Shown here: positions 51,350 through 61,548 of the stretch, piece after piece
Numbering within the stretch: position 1 is the stretch's first letter
Layout: every line of letters starts with the position of its first letter
Origin: Xanthobacteraceae bacterium
Lineage (GTDB): Bacteria > Pseudomonadota > Alphaproteobacteria > Rhizobiales > Xanthobacteraceae
Assembly (NCBI GenBank): GCA_024508855.1
Contig: JANINJ010000045.1
Coordinates: 238,079-302,078 of the forward strand
Length of the DNA stretch: 64,000 nucleotides
Direction of reading: 5' to 3'
Translations under genes and position numbers: made by a program
Notes under the pieces: generated by a model
What the model saw: only the letters and a program-made list of their open reading frames with translations
Told to the model about the DNA's origin: nothing
Databases searched by the model: none

Positions 51350-51829
51350 GTGATCAAAGCTTCGGACCTTCTCATTGCCAGACGTGCCGACACCAGGGCT
51401 CGCGCGGACTTTTCGACCTGGCGCATGATGGCCAAGCTTAATGTCACGAGTTCGCTGTCGACCGAGGCGCAGAAATTCCTTGCCGATTTCGAGAAGCTGA
51501 AGGAACGCGACGGCGAAGCCGAAGCGGCCGAGGCCACCGTCGCGGCCATCTACAAGAGCTACTATGCGGAGATGGGCGGCGCCGGCACGCCACCCGATGC
51601 GAAAGTCGCCAATCCGAAGGGGGCTATCCCACCTCCGGCCGGAGAGACAGCCGGCCCCAGCGGTTCGAAACAACCGGTCGACAATGTGATCTCGTTGCGC
51701 GCGAAATCACAGCGCCCGAAATCGAAGCCGGCCGGCACGGCCACGAACGAGAAGCCGCGTCTGCCCGTGGCGCTGATCTTCATTTGCCTCGTCGTCATCA
51801 CGGTCGGACTGCGATACCTGTTCCAGTGA
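51350..51829 (+). CDS. Small tail-anchored hypothetical protein
   Basis: 159-residue protein with an Ala/Glu-rich N-terminal helix (SSLSTEAQKFLADFEKLKER), a Pro/Gly/Lys-rich linker and a single C-terminal membrane span (LPVALIFICLVVITVGLRYLF). This is a tail-anchored design. The given start is a GTG with AGGAAA upstream; an ATG at 51425 or 51428 is also possible and would give a 134- or 133-residue form. Located 161 bases before the TolC gene. No known family. Confidence 0.6.
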   Translation: MIKASDLLIARRADTRARADFSTWRMMAKLNVTSSLSTEAQKFLADFEKLKERDGEAEAAEATVAAIYKSYYAEMGGAGTPPDAKVANPKGAIPPPAGETAGPSGSKQPVDNVISLRAKSQRPKSKPAGTATNEKPRLPVALIFICLVVITVGLRYLFQ

Positions 51830-51990
51830 CCTGCGCGGGCTACCCGCGTAACGCCGATCTCATAAAATTGTGACCGCCCGCGTGTCCGTGAAAACGCTGG
51901 ACACCCGGCAAGATCATTTGCCTGTGGCGGCTCCGCCATCTAAACAGGTGTCATTCAGAGGCGGGATCTCGGAAATTACTGCGAGACATC

Positions 51991-53409
51991 ATGGTTCGGC
52001 AAGTGTGGGGAAGTGGCCGGGCTGGTGAACGCGCGCGGCGGTCGAGCGCGTACCTGGCGTGTGCTGTTCTTGCCGGTTTTTGCCCGGCGGCTGCGCAGGC
52101 CGAGACCCTCGCCGACGCGCTGGTGAAGGCCTACCAGACCAGCCCCCAACTCAATGCTGAACGCGCGCGGCAGCGCGCGACCGACGAAAACGTCCCGCAG
52201 GCACTGGCGGGCTACCGGCCGCAGATCGCCGCCAATCTTGGCGTCGGATTGCAGGCGGTGCGCGACCTGTTGCCGGACAATTCGATCCAGACGGCGACCC
52301 AGAAACCCTGGACCATCGGGCTCACGGTGACCCAGACCCTGTTCAACGGCTTCAAGACCGCCAACAGCGTGCGCGTCGCCGAGTTGCAGGTGCAATCCGG
52401 CCGCGAGGCGCTGCGCAATGTCGGTCAGGGCGTGCTGCTCGATGCGGTCACGGCCTATACCAATGTGCTCGCCAACCAGTCGCTGGTGGATGCGCAACGC
52501 GCCAACGTGGCGTCGCTGCGGGAAACGCTCGGCGTCGCGCAACGGCGACTCGCCGCCGGCGACGTGACGCCGACCGATACCTCGCAGGCGGAAGCGCGCC
52601 TCAGCCGCGGCCTCTCCGATCTCAATGCCGCCGAGGTGGCCCTCGCCGTCAGCCAGGCCACCTACGCGCAGGTGATCGGCATGCAACCGTCGCGCCTTGC
52701 GCCGGCACAACCTGTCGATCGGCTGCTGCCGCCGGGCCGCGAGGCCGCCATCGGTCTCGCCATCCGCGCCAATCCGGCGGTGCTGGCGGCGGGCTTCGAC
52801 GTCGATGTCGCGACGAAATCGATCAACGTCGCCGAAAGCAGTCTTTATCCCACCGTCACTCTGCAAGGCAGCGTCAGCAGATCCCGCCAGAGCGACACCA
52901 CGCTCGGCACCAATGGAACCGACGTGGCATCCGTGATCGGTCAGGCCACTGTGCCGATCTATGATGGCGGCACCGCCGCCTCCCAGACCCGGCAGGCCAA
53001 GGAAGTCGCCGCGCAAAGCCGCCTCGTGCTCGAGCAAGTGCGCAATCAGGCCAAGACTGCCGCGATCGCCGCATGGGTTGCGCATGAAGGCGCCAAGATC
53101 GCGGTGAGCGCGGCGGAATCCGAGGTTCGCGCCGCGTCGCTGGCGCTGGACGGTGTCCGCAAGGAGGTGCAGGGCGGCCAGCGCACCACCGTGGATGTGC
53201 TCAATGCGCAGCAGGATCTGGTTGCGGCGAAGGCACGGCTGATCGGCGCGCAACGCGACCGCGTCGTGGCGTCCTACTCCCTGCTCGGCGCCGTGGGCAG
53301 CCTCGACGTCAAAACGCTCGGCCTGAGCACGCCGGATTATCTTCCCGAAGTGCATTATCACCAGGTGCGCGATGCCTGGCACGGCCTACGCACGCCCTCG
53401 GGGCAGTAA
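51991..53409 (+). CDS. TolC-family outer-membrane efflux protein
   Basis: 472-residue TolC-like protein. An N-terminal signal peptide (SSAYLACAVLAGFCPAAAQA) is followed by two OEP repeats: TLADALVKAYQTSPQLNAER at the start and the helical second half with EVQGGQRTTVDVLNAQQDLV. It should be the outer-membrane channel for the RND system at 53422-57819. It is transcribed on the plus strand and converges tail to tail with the RND gene, 12 bases apart, an unusual arrangement for a tripartite efflux system. Confidence 0.92.
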   Translation: MVRQVWGSGRAGERARRSSAYLACAVLAGFCPAAAQAETLADALVKAYQTSPQLNAERARQRATDENVPQALAGYRPQIAANLGVGLQAVRDLLPDNSIQTATQKPWTIGLTVTQTLFNGFKTANSVRVAELQVQSGREALRNVGQGVLLDAVTAYTNVLANQSLVDAQRANVASLRETLGVAQRRLAAGDVTPTDTSQAEARLSRGLSDLNAAEVALAVSQATYAQVIGMQPSRLAPAQPVDRLLPPGREAAIGLAIRANPAVLAAGFDVDVATKSINVAESSLYPTVTLQGSVSRSRQSDTTLGTNGTDVASVIGQATVPIYDGGTAASQTRQAKEVAAQSRLVLEQVRNQAKTAAIAAWVAHEGAKIAVSAAESEVRAASLALDGVRKEVQGGQRTTVDVLNAQQDLVAAKARLIGAQRDRVVASYSLLGAVGSLDVKTLGLSTPDYLPEVHYHQVRDAWHGLRTPSGQ

Positions 53410-53421
53410 CTTATTTCCTCG

Positions 53422-56400
53422 CTATTTCACCCGCCGCGAGAAGCGCGCGATCAGCACCGGCAACGTCACCAGGATCACCACCGGCGCCAGCAGCATGCCG
53501 GTGACGACCACGACCGCCAGCGGCTTCTGCACCTGCGATCCGATGCCGGCCGACAATGCCGCCGGCAGCAGGCCGATGCCCGCGACAGCGCAGGTCATCA
53601 ACACCGGACGGAATTGCAACTCGCCGGTACGGATCACCGCCTTCACGCGATCCAGCCCTTCGTCGATCAGTTGATTGTACTGCGACAGGATGATGATGCC
53701 GTCCATCACCGCGATGCCGAACAGCGCGATGAATCCGATCGCCGCCGAAACGCTGAACGGAATGCCGCTGACCACGAGACCAACCACGCCGCCGAACACC
53801 GCCATCGGGATCACGCTCATGGCAAGTAGCGTGTCGGTCACCGAGTTGAAATTGAACCACAACAGCACCGCGATCAGCGCGAGACTGATCGGCACCACGA
53901 TCGACAGCCGGTGAATCGCATCCTGCAGATTGCCGAACTCGCCGACCCATTCCAGCCGCGATCCGGGCGGCAGCTTCACCTGCTCGGCGACCTTGTCCTG
54001 CGCTTCCTTGATGGCGCCGCCGAGATCGCGTCCGCGCACCGAGAACTTGATCGGCAAATAGCGTTCCTGCTGCTCGCGATAGATATAGGCCGCGCCGGAG
54101 ATCAGCTTGATCGACGCCACCTCGCTCAGCGGAATCTGCGTGATGCCATTCGGCCCCTGCGCACCGATGCGCAGGTTCTGGATCGCTTCGGCGCTCTTTC
54201 GATACTCCGGCGCAAGCCGAATGATGATCGGGAAATGCCGGTCGGAGCCCGGCTCGTACAGATCGCCGGCGCTGTCGCCGCCGATCGCGACGCGGATGGT
54301 CGAATTGATGTCGCCCGGCGATAGGCCGTAACGCGCCGCGCGTGCGCGATCGACGTCGATCTGAATGGTCGGCTGTCCGAGCGAGGTGAACACCGACAGG
54401 TCGGTGATGCCCTGCACCGTCGAAAGTACCGACTTGATCTTGTCGGCGGTCTGGGTGAGCGCCACCAGATCGTTGCCGAACAGTTTGACGGAGTTCTCGC
54501 CCTTCACGCCGGACACCGCTTCGGCGACGTTGTCCTGCAGATATTGCGAGAAGTTGAACTCGACGCCGGGGAATTTGGCCTGCAGCTGCGCCAGCAATTC
54601 CGCGGTGACCTGATCCTTGTCATGCGAGCCCGGCCACTGGCTGACCGGCTTGAGCGGCGCAAAGAATTCAGCGTTGAACAATCCGGCCGCGTCGGTGCCG
54701 TCGTCGGGCCGGCCCTGCTGCGACACCACCGATTCCACCTCGGGCCGCGCGCGAATCATGCGCCGCATCTCGTTGACGTAAGTGTTGCCTTCTTCCAATG
54801 AGATGGTCGGCGGCAGTGTCGCGCGGATCCAGAAATTGCCCTCCTCCAGCTTGGGCAGGAATTCGAGCCCGAGCAGACGTCCGGCGACGAGCGTGAGAAT
54901 GACAAGGCTGGCGGCGCCGGCCATCACGAGCCGTGAATTCGCTACAGCCCATCGCAGCACCGGCATGTAGATGCCGTGCACCCAGCGGACGATCCGCGTC
55001 TCGGTCTCGTGCAAATGCGACGGCAGGATGATGGCGCTGAGCGCGGGCGTGACCGTGAAGGTCGCGAGCAGACCGCCGGCCAGCGCATAGGCATAGGTGC
55101 GCGCCATCGGCCCGAAGATGTTGCCCTCGACGCCGCTCAGCGTGAACAGCGGGAGGAACGCAGCGATGATGATGGCGGCGGCAAAGAAGATCGATCGCGA
55201 TACGTCCGCGGCGGCGCTGCGGATCGCGTGCGCCTTGATCTCCATCGTCGTCGACGGCGAGATGTGGCTTTCTTCGGATTCCGACAGTTCGGTCGTTTGC
55301 GACAGCCGGCGGAAGATTGCCTCGACCATGATCACCGTCGCGTCGACGATCAGGCCGAAGTCGATCGCGCCGACCGACAGCAGGTTGGCGGATTCCCCCC
55401 GCAACACCAGAATGATCACCGCGAAGAACAGCGCGAACGGAATCGTCGCGCCGACGATCAAGGCACTGCGCAGATCGCCGAGGAACATCCATTGCAGCAG
55501 CACAATGAGGATGATCCCGACCACCATATTGTGCAGCACAGTTGCGGTTGTGACGTCGATCAGGTCCTTGCGGTCGTAGATGCGTTCGATGCGCACGCCC
55601 GGCGGCAGCACGCCGGACTTGTTGATGTCCGCGACTACCTGCTCGACGCGCGCGATAGTCGGCGAACTCTGCTCGCCGCGCCGCATCAGCACGATACCTT
55701 CGACGATATCGTCGACGTCGTTCATGCCCGCGATGCCGAGCCGCGGCTTCTCGCCGACGCTGACCGTCGCAACGTCGCGCACCAGCACCGGGTTGCCATT
55801 GCTCTGCGCCACCATCGTGGTGGCGAGATCGTCGATCGAACGGATCAGCCCGACGCCGCGCACCACCGCCGATTGCGCGCCGATATTCACGGTGTTGCCG
55901 CCGACATTGATGTTGGCATTGCTCACCGCCTGCAATAGTTGCGGCAGCGTCAGCCCGTAGGCGATCAGCTTGTTGAAATCGACCTGCACCTCGTAGGTCT
56001 TGGTCTTGCCACCCCAGCCGGTGACATCAATGACGCCGGGCACCGCGCGGAAGCGCCGTTGCAGCACCCAGTCCTGCAGCGTCTTCAGGTCCATCACACT
56101 GTAGTTCGGCGGCCCGACCAGCCGGTAACGATAGATTTCGCCGACCGCGCTGAGCGGCGAGATTTGCGGCTGCACGTTGTTCGGCAACGGCGAGAGTTGC
56201 GACAGCCGGTTGAGCACCTGCTGCAGCGCCTCGTCGTAGGTGTAATCGAACGAGAACTGCAGCTTGACGTCGGACAGGCCGTACAGCGAGATCGTTCGGA
56301 TGGTGCGCAGGTTCTTGATGCCCGCGACCTGCGTTTCGATCGGGATGGTGATGTAACGCTCGATCTCCTCCGACGACAGGCCGGGACTTTGCGTCACGAT

Positions 56401-56541
56401 ATCGACCATCGGCGGCGTCGGGTCGGGATAGGCCTCGATATTGAGTTGCTTGAATGCGATCAGGCCGCCGATCAGGACGACCACGAACAGGCCCACCATC
56501 AGGAAGCGGCGGTTGACGGCAAGAGCAACGATGCGATGCAT
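53422..56541 (-). CDS. HME-type RND efflux pump (CzcA/CusA family)
   Basis: 1039-residue inner-membrane RND pump. The membrane motif GAIDFGLIVDATVIMVEAIF contains Asp394, Asp400 and Glu407, spaced as in the CzcA proton-relay triad, so it belongs to the heavy-metal efflux branch. NIEAYPDPTPPMVDIVTQSP near the N-terminus and the large periplasmic loops are typical. It should export divalent or monovalent metal cations from periplasm or cytoplasm, but which metal is not evident. The membrane-fusion gene precedes it by 33 bases; the TolC gene is convergent. Confidence 0.93.
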   Translation of the reverse strand: MHRIVALAVNRRFLMVGLFVVVLIGGLIAFKQLNIEAYPDPTPPMVDIVTQSPGLSSEEIERYITIPIETQVAGIKNLRTIRTISLYGLSDVKLQFSFDYTYDEALQQVLNRLSQLSPLPNNVQPQISPLSAVGEIYRYRLVGPPNYSVMDLKTLQDWVLQRRFRAVPGVIDVTGWGGKTKTYEVQVDFNKLIAYGLTLPQLLQAVSNANINVGGNTVNIGAQSAVVRGVGLIRSIDDLATTMVAQSNGNPVLVRDVATVSVGEKPRLGIAGMNDVDDIVEGIVLMRRGEQSSPTIARVEQVVADINKSGVLPPGVRIERIYDRKDLIDVTTATVLHNMVVGIILIVLLQWMFLGDLRSALIVGATIPFALFFAVIILVLRGESANLLSVGAIDFGLIVDATVIMVEAIFRRLSQTTELSESEESHISPSTTMEIKAHAIRSAAADVSRSIFFAAAIIIAAFLPLFTLSGVEGNIFGPMARTYAYALAGGLLATFTVTPALSAIILPSHLHETETRIVRWVHGIYMPVLRWAVANSRLVMAGAASLVILTLVAGRLLGLEFLPKLEEGNFWIRATLPPTISLEEGNTYVNEMRRMIRARPEVESVVSQQGRPDDGTDAAGLFNAEFFAPLKPVSQWPGSHDKDQVTAELLAQLQAKFPGVEFNFSQYLQDNVAEAVSGVKGENSVKLFGNDLVALTQTADKIKSVLSTVQGITDLSVFTSLGQPTIQIDVDRARAARYGLSPGDINSTIRVAIGGDSAGDLYEPGSDRHFPIIIRLAPEYRKSAEAIQNLRIGAQGPNGITQIPLSEVASIKLISGAAYIYREQQERYLPIKFSVRGRDLGGAIKEAQDKVAEQVKLPPGSRLEWVGEFGNLQDAIHRLSIVVPISLALIAVLLWFNFNSVTDTLLAMSVIPMAVFGGVVGLVVSGIPFSVSAAIGFIALFGIAVMDGIIILSQYNQLIDEGLDRVKAVIRTGELQFRPVLMTCAVAGIGLLPAALSAGIGSQVQKPLAVVVVTGMLLAPVVILVTLPVLIARFSRRVK

Positions 56542-56574
56542 GCGAGGACCGGGACTTTCAAAAGCGATGGTGAG

Positions 56575-57819
56575 CTAGCTGCCGGATGCAGCCCGGTCGA
56601 TGAACAGGTTGCCCTTGGTGACGATCCGCTCGCCCGGCTTGAGATCGCCACTGACCTCGACGAGATCGCCGTTGGCGAGGCCGGTCTTGATCTTGCGGAG
56701 TTCGATGGTCTTGTCGTCGTGCGCAACCCAGACGCGCACCTCGTCGCCTTCGTAGATCAGCGCCCGCTTCGGCACGGCAACGGCCGGATGATCGCCGGCG
56801 GCATAGATCGTCACGTTGGCGAACATCTCCGGCTTCAGCAGGCCGTTGGCGTTGTCGACGGTGGCGCGCACCATCAGGCGCCGGGTCGTGGGATCGATGG
56901 CGGCCGACACATAGTCGATGCGCGCCCGCACCTCGCGATCCGGCATCGCCAGCACGTTGAAGGAAATCTCCTGCCCGACCGACACCGCGGAGGCGTCGGT
57001 TTCGCGAACGAATGCCGTGAGCCAGACCGTCGAGAGATCGCCGATCACGAACACCGGATCGCTGGCGCCGGCATTGACATACTGTCCCGGACCGACCTTG
57101 CGCTGGACTACCGTGCCCGCGATCGGCGCGACGATCGTGGTGTTCGGATCGATCCGGCCTTTTTCCTGAAACGAAGCGATGGCGTCGTCGCTCAGTCCGA
57201 GGATACGCAAGCGATTACGCGCGGCCTGCAGCGCGGTCTCTGCCGAGCGCTGATCGTTCTGCGCGGAAATCAGCGCGGCCTGGGTCTGCTGGTAATCCTT
57301 GAGGGGGACGGCCTTGCCTTCGAACAGATCCTTCGCGCGCTTGTCCTGGATCTGCGCCAGGTCCATCTGCGACTTGGCCTTGTTGAGCCCGGCGATGGCG
57401 CTGATGAAATCGTTCTGCGCCTGCACGGTGTCGGCGGCCTCGATGACGAACAGCGATTGGCCTTGCGTCACATGATCGCCGGGCCGCGCCAGCAGCTTGA
57501 TGACGCGTCCGGCATAAGGCGAGAAGACCGGCGTCGAGCGATCCTCGTCGACGGCAATCTTGCCCTCGGTCACATGTTCGGCCCGAAAGGTATGATCCTG
57601 AACCGGCTCGATGGTGAGGCTCGCCCATTCCGCATCGGTCGGCATATACCGCTGCAAGCCCTTCCGGGACTGGCTCGACATCTCGGAGCTGCTGCGCGGC
57701 GGATCGCTGGAGCGCAGTACGACGGCGGCACCGCCTCCCACCACGAGCACCGCAATCGCTGCCGCGATCAGGCGGCCGCGCGTAACAAATTGATAAACCT
57801 TGGTAAAATCTACGACCAT
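56575..57819 (-). CDS. RND efflux membrane fusion protein (CzcB/CusB type)
   Basis: 414-residue adaptor. An N-terminal membrane anchor (LIAAAIAVLVVGGGAAVVL) is followed by the lipoyl-like and hairpin region (YAGRVIKLLARPGDHVTQGQ, then LNKAKSQMDLAQIQDKRAKD) and the beta-barrel (VGQEISFNVLAMPDREVRA). It links the RND pump to the outer-membrane channel. It is first in the minus-strand pair with the pump 33 bases later. It lacks the N-terminal metal-binding His/Met cluster typical of CusB, so the metal identity stays open. Confidence 0.92.
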   Translation of the reverse strand: MVVDFTKVYQFVTRGRLIAAAIAVLVVGGGAAVVLRSSDPPRSSSEMSSQSRKGLQRYMPTDAEWASLTIEPVQDHTFRAEHVTEGKIAVDEDRSTPVFSPYAGRVIKLLARPGDHVTQGQSLFVIEAADTVQAQNDFISAIAGLNKAKSQMDLAQIQDKRAKDLFEGKAVPLKDYQQTQAALISAQNDQRSAETALQAARNRLRILGLSDDAIASFQEKGRIDPNTTIVAPIAGTVVQRKVGPGQYVNAGASDPVFVIGDLSTVWLTAFVRETDASAVSVGQEISFNVLAMPDREVRARIDYVSAAIDPTTRRLMVRATVDNANGLLKPEMFANVTIYAAGDHPAVAVPKRALIYEGDEVRVWVAHDDKTIELRKIKTGLANGDLVEVSGDLKPGERIVTKGNLFIDRAASGS

Positions 57820-58013
57820 CGGTCTTCGATCAGGGTTGCGGCGATTGTGCCCCGTGCGTCCAGCTTATGCCCGCTAGTAGGGCCAAATTGATGAATCAGA
57901 CAATCGAAAAACGCGCGAAACGTTAGCCTTTTGAGTTAACATTTTCGGCAAGAGGCCGTATCGACAGGGCCGCCCCACCACACCGCAAGAACAATAACAG
58001 GATTAAGACGACG

Positions 58014-59615
58014 ATGGGCTGGTCAAATATCTCTATTCCTTCGATGCGTTCGGAAGCGTGGTTCGGCGACCGGGTCGTCCCGGCCTTTGCCGACCGTCCG
58101 CGCAGCCTCTGGCAGATGGTAACGGACGCGGCCGCACGAAATCCCGACGGCGAAGCCCTCATCTGCGGTAGCGAGCGGCTGACCTGGCGGGAGACGTTGC
58201 AGCGCTCATCAGCCATCGCCGCGGGACTGCAGGTGCTTGGTCTGCAAAAGGGCGACCGGCTCGCCCTGCTGCTCGAAAACCGCATCGAATTCGTGCTGGC
58301 GCTGTTCGGCGCCGCGCAGCTTGGCCTGGTGACGGTGCTGCTCAGTACCCGGCAGCAGAAGCCGGAGATCGCCTATGTGATGGCGAATTGCGGCGCCAAG
58401 GCGATCCTTCACGAGTCGACGTTGGGCGAACGGCTGCCGGATGCGGCCGACGTGCCGGAGCTTGTCCATCGCATCTCCATCGGCGCATTCGCGGGATCGC
58501 TGCCGTTCGAGCAACTCATCGACAAGGGGCCGTTGAAGGAGACTGTCAACGTCGGCGAGCAGGACATCGCCCTCATCATGTACACGTCCGGCACCACCGG
58601 CCGGCCGAAGGGCGCGATGCTGTCCCACTGCAACATCATCCATTCGGCGATGATCTATGAAGCCTGCATGGAATTGACGGCCGCCGACCGTTCGATCGCG
58701 GCGGTGCCGCTCGCCCATGTCACCGGCGTCGTCGCCAACGTCATGGCGATGGCGCGCTGCGCCGGGGCGCTGATCATCGTCGCCGAATTCAAGGCTGCCG
58801 ACTATCTCAAGATCGCCGCCCGCGAGCGCGTCACGCAAACCGTGATGGTCCCGGCAATGTACAATCTGTGCCTGCTGCAGGCGGATTTCGACAGTTACGA
58901 CCTGTCGGCGTGGCGGATCGGTGGCTACGGCGGCGCGCCGATGCCAATCGCCACCATCGAACGGCTGGCGAAGAATATCCCCGGCCTCAAGCTCATCAAC
59001 GCCTATGGCGCGACGGAAACCACGTCGCCGTCCACCATCATGCCGCCCGAACTGACCGCGAGCCACATCGACAGCGTCGGCCTACCCTGTCCCGGCGCGA
59101 CCATCGTCGCGATGAGCGATGACGGCCGCGAAGTGCCGCGCGGCGAGGTCGGAGAATTGTGGATTCACGGCGGCTCGGTGATCAGCGGCTACTGGAACAA
59201 CCCGCAGGCCACGGTGGAGAGCTTCACCGGCGGCTTCTGGCATTCCGGCGATCTCGGCTCGGTGGACGAACAGGGCTTTGTTCGCGTGTTCGACCGCAAG
59301 AAGGACATGATCAATCGCGGCGGCCACAAGATCTATTCGGCGGAAGTCGAGTCGGTGCTGGCGGGCCACGAGGACGTGCTGGAAAGCGCGATCATCGGCA
59401 AGCCCTGCCCGGTGCTCGGCGAGCGGGTTCACGCCGTGGTGGTGCCGCGCAATCCGGCGATCGACGTGCAGGCGTTGCGCGCGTGGTGCGCCGAGCGCGT
59501 TTCCGACTACAAGGTGCCGGAGACCATCGCGCTGAGCGCCACGCCGCTGCCGCGCAACGCCAACGGCAAGGTGCTGAAGAAGAAGCTGCGCGAGGAGTTG
59601 CTGGCGTCGTCATAG
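58014..59615 (+). CDS. AMP-dependent acyl-CoA synthetase
   Basis: 533-residue acyl-CoA synthetase. P-loop MYTSGTTGRPKGAMLSH, the adenine-binding YGATETTSPS, the DRKKDMINRGGHKIYSAEVE hinge, and the C-terminal PRNANGKVLKKKLRE with the catalytic Lys are visible. It should activate an aliphatic or aromatic acid. It is divergent from the RND operon (194-base gap) and followed by a second synthetase at 59762, 146 bases on; a palindromic repeat lies between them. Confidence 0.92.
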   Translation: MGWSNISIPSMRSEAWFGDRVVPAFADRPRSLWQMVTDAAARNPDGEALICGSERLTWRETLQRSSAIAAGLQVLGLQKGDRLALLLENRIEFVLALFGAAQLGLVTVLLSTRQQKPEIAYVMANCGAKAILHESTLGERLPDAADVPELVHRISIGAFAGSLPFEQLIDKGPLKETVNVGEQDIALIMYTSGTTGRPKGAMLSHCNIIHSAMIYEACMELTAADRSIAAVPLAHVTGVVANVMAMARCAGALIIVAEFKAADYLKIAARERVTQTVMVPAMYNLCLLQADFDSYDLSAWRIGGYGGAPMPIATIERLAKNIPGLKLINAYGATETTSPSTIMPPELTASHIDSVGLPCPGATIVAMSDDGREVPRGEVGELWIHGGSVISGYWNNPQATVESFTGGFWHSGDLGSVDEQGFVRVFDRKKDMINRGGHKIYSAEVESVLAGHEDVLESAIIGKPCPVLGERVHAVVVPRNPAIDVQALRAWCAERVSDYKVPETIALSATPLPRNANGKVLKKKLREELLASS

Positions 59616-59691
59616 CCCTCGCCAATCGCACCGGTGCAGTCACTGAACGCAAGTTCTTGAGTCCTCGGTGCCGGATAATTCCGCAAAATGC

Positions 59692-59738
59692 AGCATGATC
59701 CCGAAAGTGGTGACCCGGTTTTCGGACAAGATCATGCT
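59692..59738. repeat. Palindromic repeat AGCATGATC/GATCATGCT, family D
   Basis: A 47-bp element with 9-base perfect outer arms and inner CCGAAA/TTTTCGG, between the two synthetase genes. It may form a transcript hairpin, possibly weakening transcription into the second synthetase. Confidence 0.75.
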
Positions 59739-59761
59739 CGATTAAAGCGGGAGGAACCGAA

Positions 59762-61330
59762 ATGGCCGAAACGACCGGCGCGCAGCTTCATTCATCGACC
59801 TATGGCGGCCCGCTCGCCAGCCTGGCGTCGGGCCTCACGGTCGCCCGGATGTTTCGTCAGGCGGCGCTGCGCTATCCGGAACGCGTCGCCCTGCAGCAAG
59901 GCCAGCGCCAGGTCAGCTACCGCGAACTTCACGCCCGCAGCAATCGCCTCGCACATGCGCTCGCGGCATCCGGCGTTCGGCGCGGCGACCGGGTTGCGAT
60001 CTTCTCCGAGAACCGCACCGAATATGTCGAACTGCAACTGGCCGGCGCGAAGCTCGGTATCATCGTCGCTTGCCAGAACTGGCGCATGGCGCCGGGCGAA
60101 CTGGTGCACTGTCTCTCGCTGATCGAACCCAAGGCGACGTTCGTCTCCGAACGCTACGCCGACAGTCTGCGCGCGCTCGACTGCAATCCTGGTAGGATCG
60201 TCACTTTCGGTACGCCGTACGAAGACCTGCTCGCCACCGCACGCGACGCAGACGCGCCGGATGTCGCGCATGCGGAGGACGGTCTGGTCATCCTCTATAC
60301 TAGCGGCACCACCGGATTGCCGAAGGGCGCCGTCATCAGCCAGCGCGCCATGATCGCGCGCAGCATCATCGGCGAGATCGACCGTGTAATTCAGCCGGGC
60401 GCCACCTTCATCGCGTGGGCGCCGATGTTCCACATGGTCTCCACCGACAACGCGCTCGCCACCCTGATGCGCGGTGGCAAGGTCATCATCATCGACGGTT
60501 TCAACCCCGCCGCCATCGTGCGCGCCTGCGACGGCGAGGACATCGGCTGGCTACAACTGATGCCCGGCACCGTCGAGCAGGCCGTCGCGGAATTCAAATC
60601 CAGCAACGTCCGGCCGCGCAGTCTCGGCTCGGTCGGCTGCATGGCCGATCTGGTGCCGCGCACCCAGATCGCCGAGATCACCGACGTGCTGCAGGCGCCG
60701 TTCATCAACAGCTTCGGCTCCACCGAGACCGGCAGCCCGCCCGCCAGCAAGAACATGATCCCGATCGGCGTCGTGCAGGAGCGGCTGCCGAAGGAGCAGA
60801 ACTCCATGTGCGAGATTCGCCTCGTCGATCCCGACGACAACGATGTCGCCGACGGCGAGCCCGGCGAACTGGCCTTTCGCGGACCGAGCCTATTCAGCGG
60901 CTACTGGAAGATTCCCGAACATCAGGATTTCCAGAACGGCTGGTTTCACATGGGCGACGTGTTCCACCGCAACCCCGACGGCACACTCGAATTCGTCGAT
61001 CGCCGCAAGTATCTCATCAAGTCCGGCGGCGAGAACATCTACCCCGCCGAGATCGAACGCGTGCTGCTGACCTCGCCGCGCATCGCCGATGCGGTGGTGG
61101 TGCGGCGGCAGGACGAGCGCTGGGGCGAGGTCCCGGTCGCCTTCATCGTCGCCAACGATCCGACCTTGAGCTTCGACGACGTCATCGGCCTGTGCCGCGG
61201 CAAGATCGCCGGCTACAAGCTGCCGAAGGCCATCCGCATCGTCGCCGACAGCGACCTGCCCCGGAGTACCACCGGCAAGGTCAAGCGCCACGAACTGGAA
61301 GCGGTGCTCAAGGCCGAGCCCGGCGTCTGA
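59762..61330 (+). CDS. AMP-dependent acyl-CoA synthetase
   Basis: 522-residue acyl-CoA synthetase. P-loop LYTSGTTGLPKGAVISQR, adenine-binding SFGSTETGSPPA, hinge FVDRRKYLIKSGGENIYPAE, and C-terminal LPRSTTGKVKRHELE. A GGGAGGA precedes the ATG. It is the fifth AMP-ligase in the window counting the partial one at 1-93, and with 58014-59615 forms a tandem pair. The substrate is not readable from sequence. Confidence 0.92.
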   Translation: MAETTGAQLHSSTYGGPLASLASGLTVARMFRQAALRYPERVALQQGQRQVSYRELHARSNRLAHALAASGVRRGDRVAIFSENRTEYVELQLAGAKLGIIVACQNWRMAPGELVHCLSLIEPKATFVSERYADSLRALDCNPGRIVTFGTPYEDLLATARDADAPDVAHAEDGLVILYTSGTTGLPKGAVISQRAMIARSIIGEIDRVIQPGATFIAWAPMFHMVSTDNALATLMRGGKVIIIDGFNPAAIVRACDGEDIGWLQLMPGTVEQAVAEFKSSNVRPRSLGSVGCMADLVPRTQIAEITDVLQAPFINSFGSTETGSPPASKNMIPIGVVQERLPKEQNSMCEIRLVDPDDNDVADGEPGELAFRGPSLFSGYWKIPEHQDFQNGWFHMGDVFHRNPDGTLEFVDRRKYLIKSGGENIYPAEIERVLLTSPRIADAVVVRRQDERWGEVPVAFIVANDPTLSFDDVIGLCRGKIAGYKLPKAIRIVADSDLPRSTTGKVKRHELEAVLKAEPGV

Positions 61331-61379
61331 AAAGCCGGACGCAAAAAGCACCCATGAAATAAGGCTGAGCTATTTAGTT

Positions 61380-61410
61380 CGTCATGGCCGGATTTATTCC
61401 GCCCATGACG
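61380..61410. repeat. Palindromic intergenic repeat, family A half copy
   Basis: A 31-bp hairpin bounded by CGTCATG and CATGACG, with imperfect inner GGCCGGA/TCCGCCC arms. It lies between the synthetase and the FIST gene; only one hairpin of the family A layout remains. Confidence 0.6.
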
Positions 61411-61548
61411 GGGAGAACGTTATTCTTCGACGGATGAACACGCCCGATTGCCGGCGCTTGTCCTTGATTGCAGTCGCTAAGGGAAACCCCTATCCTCCCC
61501 AAAAAGCCTTCAACATCGCCCTGAATAGACGTCATGGGAGGAAACCAC

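Noticed and set aside
55939-57891. A 650-codon plus-strand frame
   Set aside because: It lies antisense to the efflux adaptor and pump genes, and the translation has no recognisable domain.
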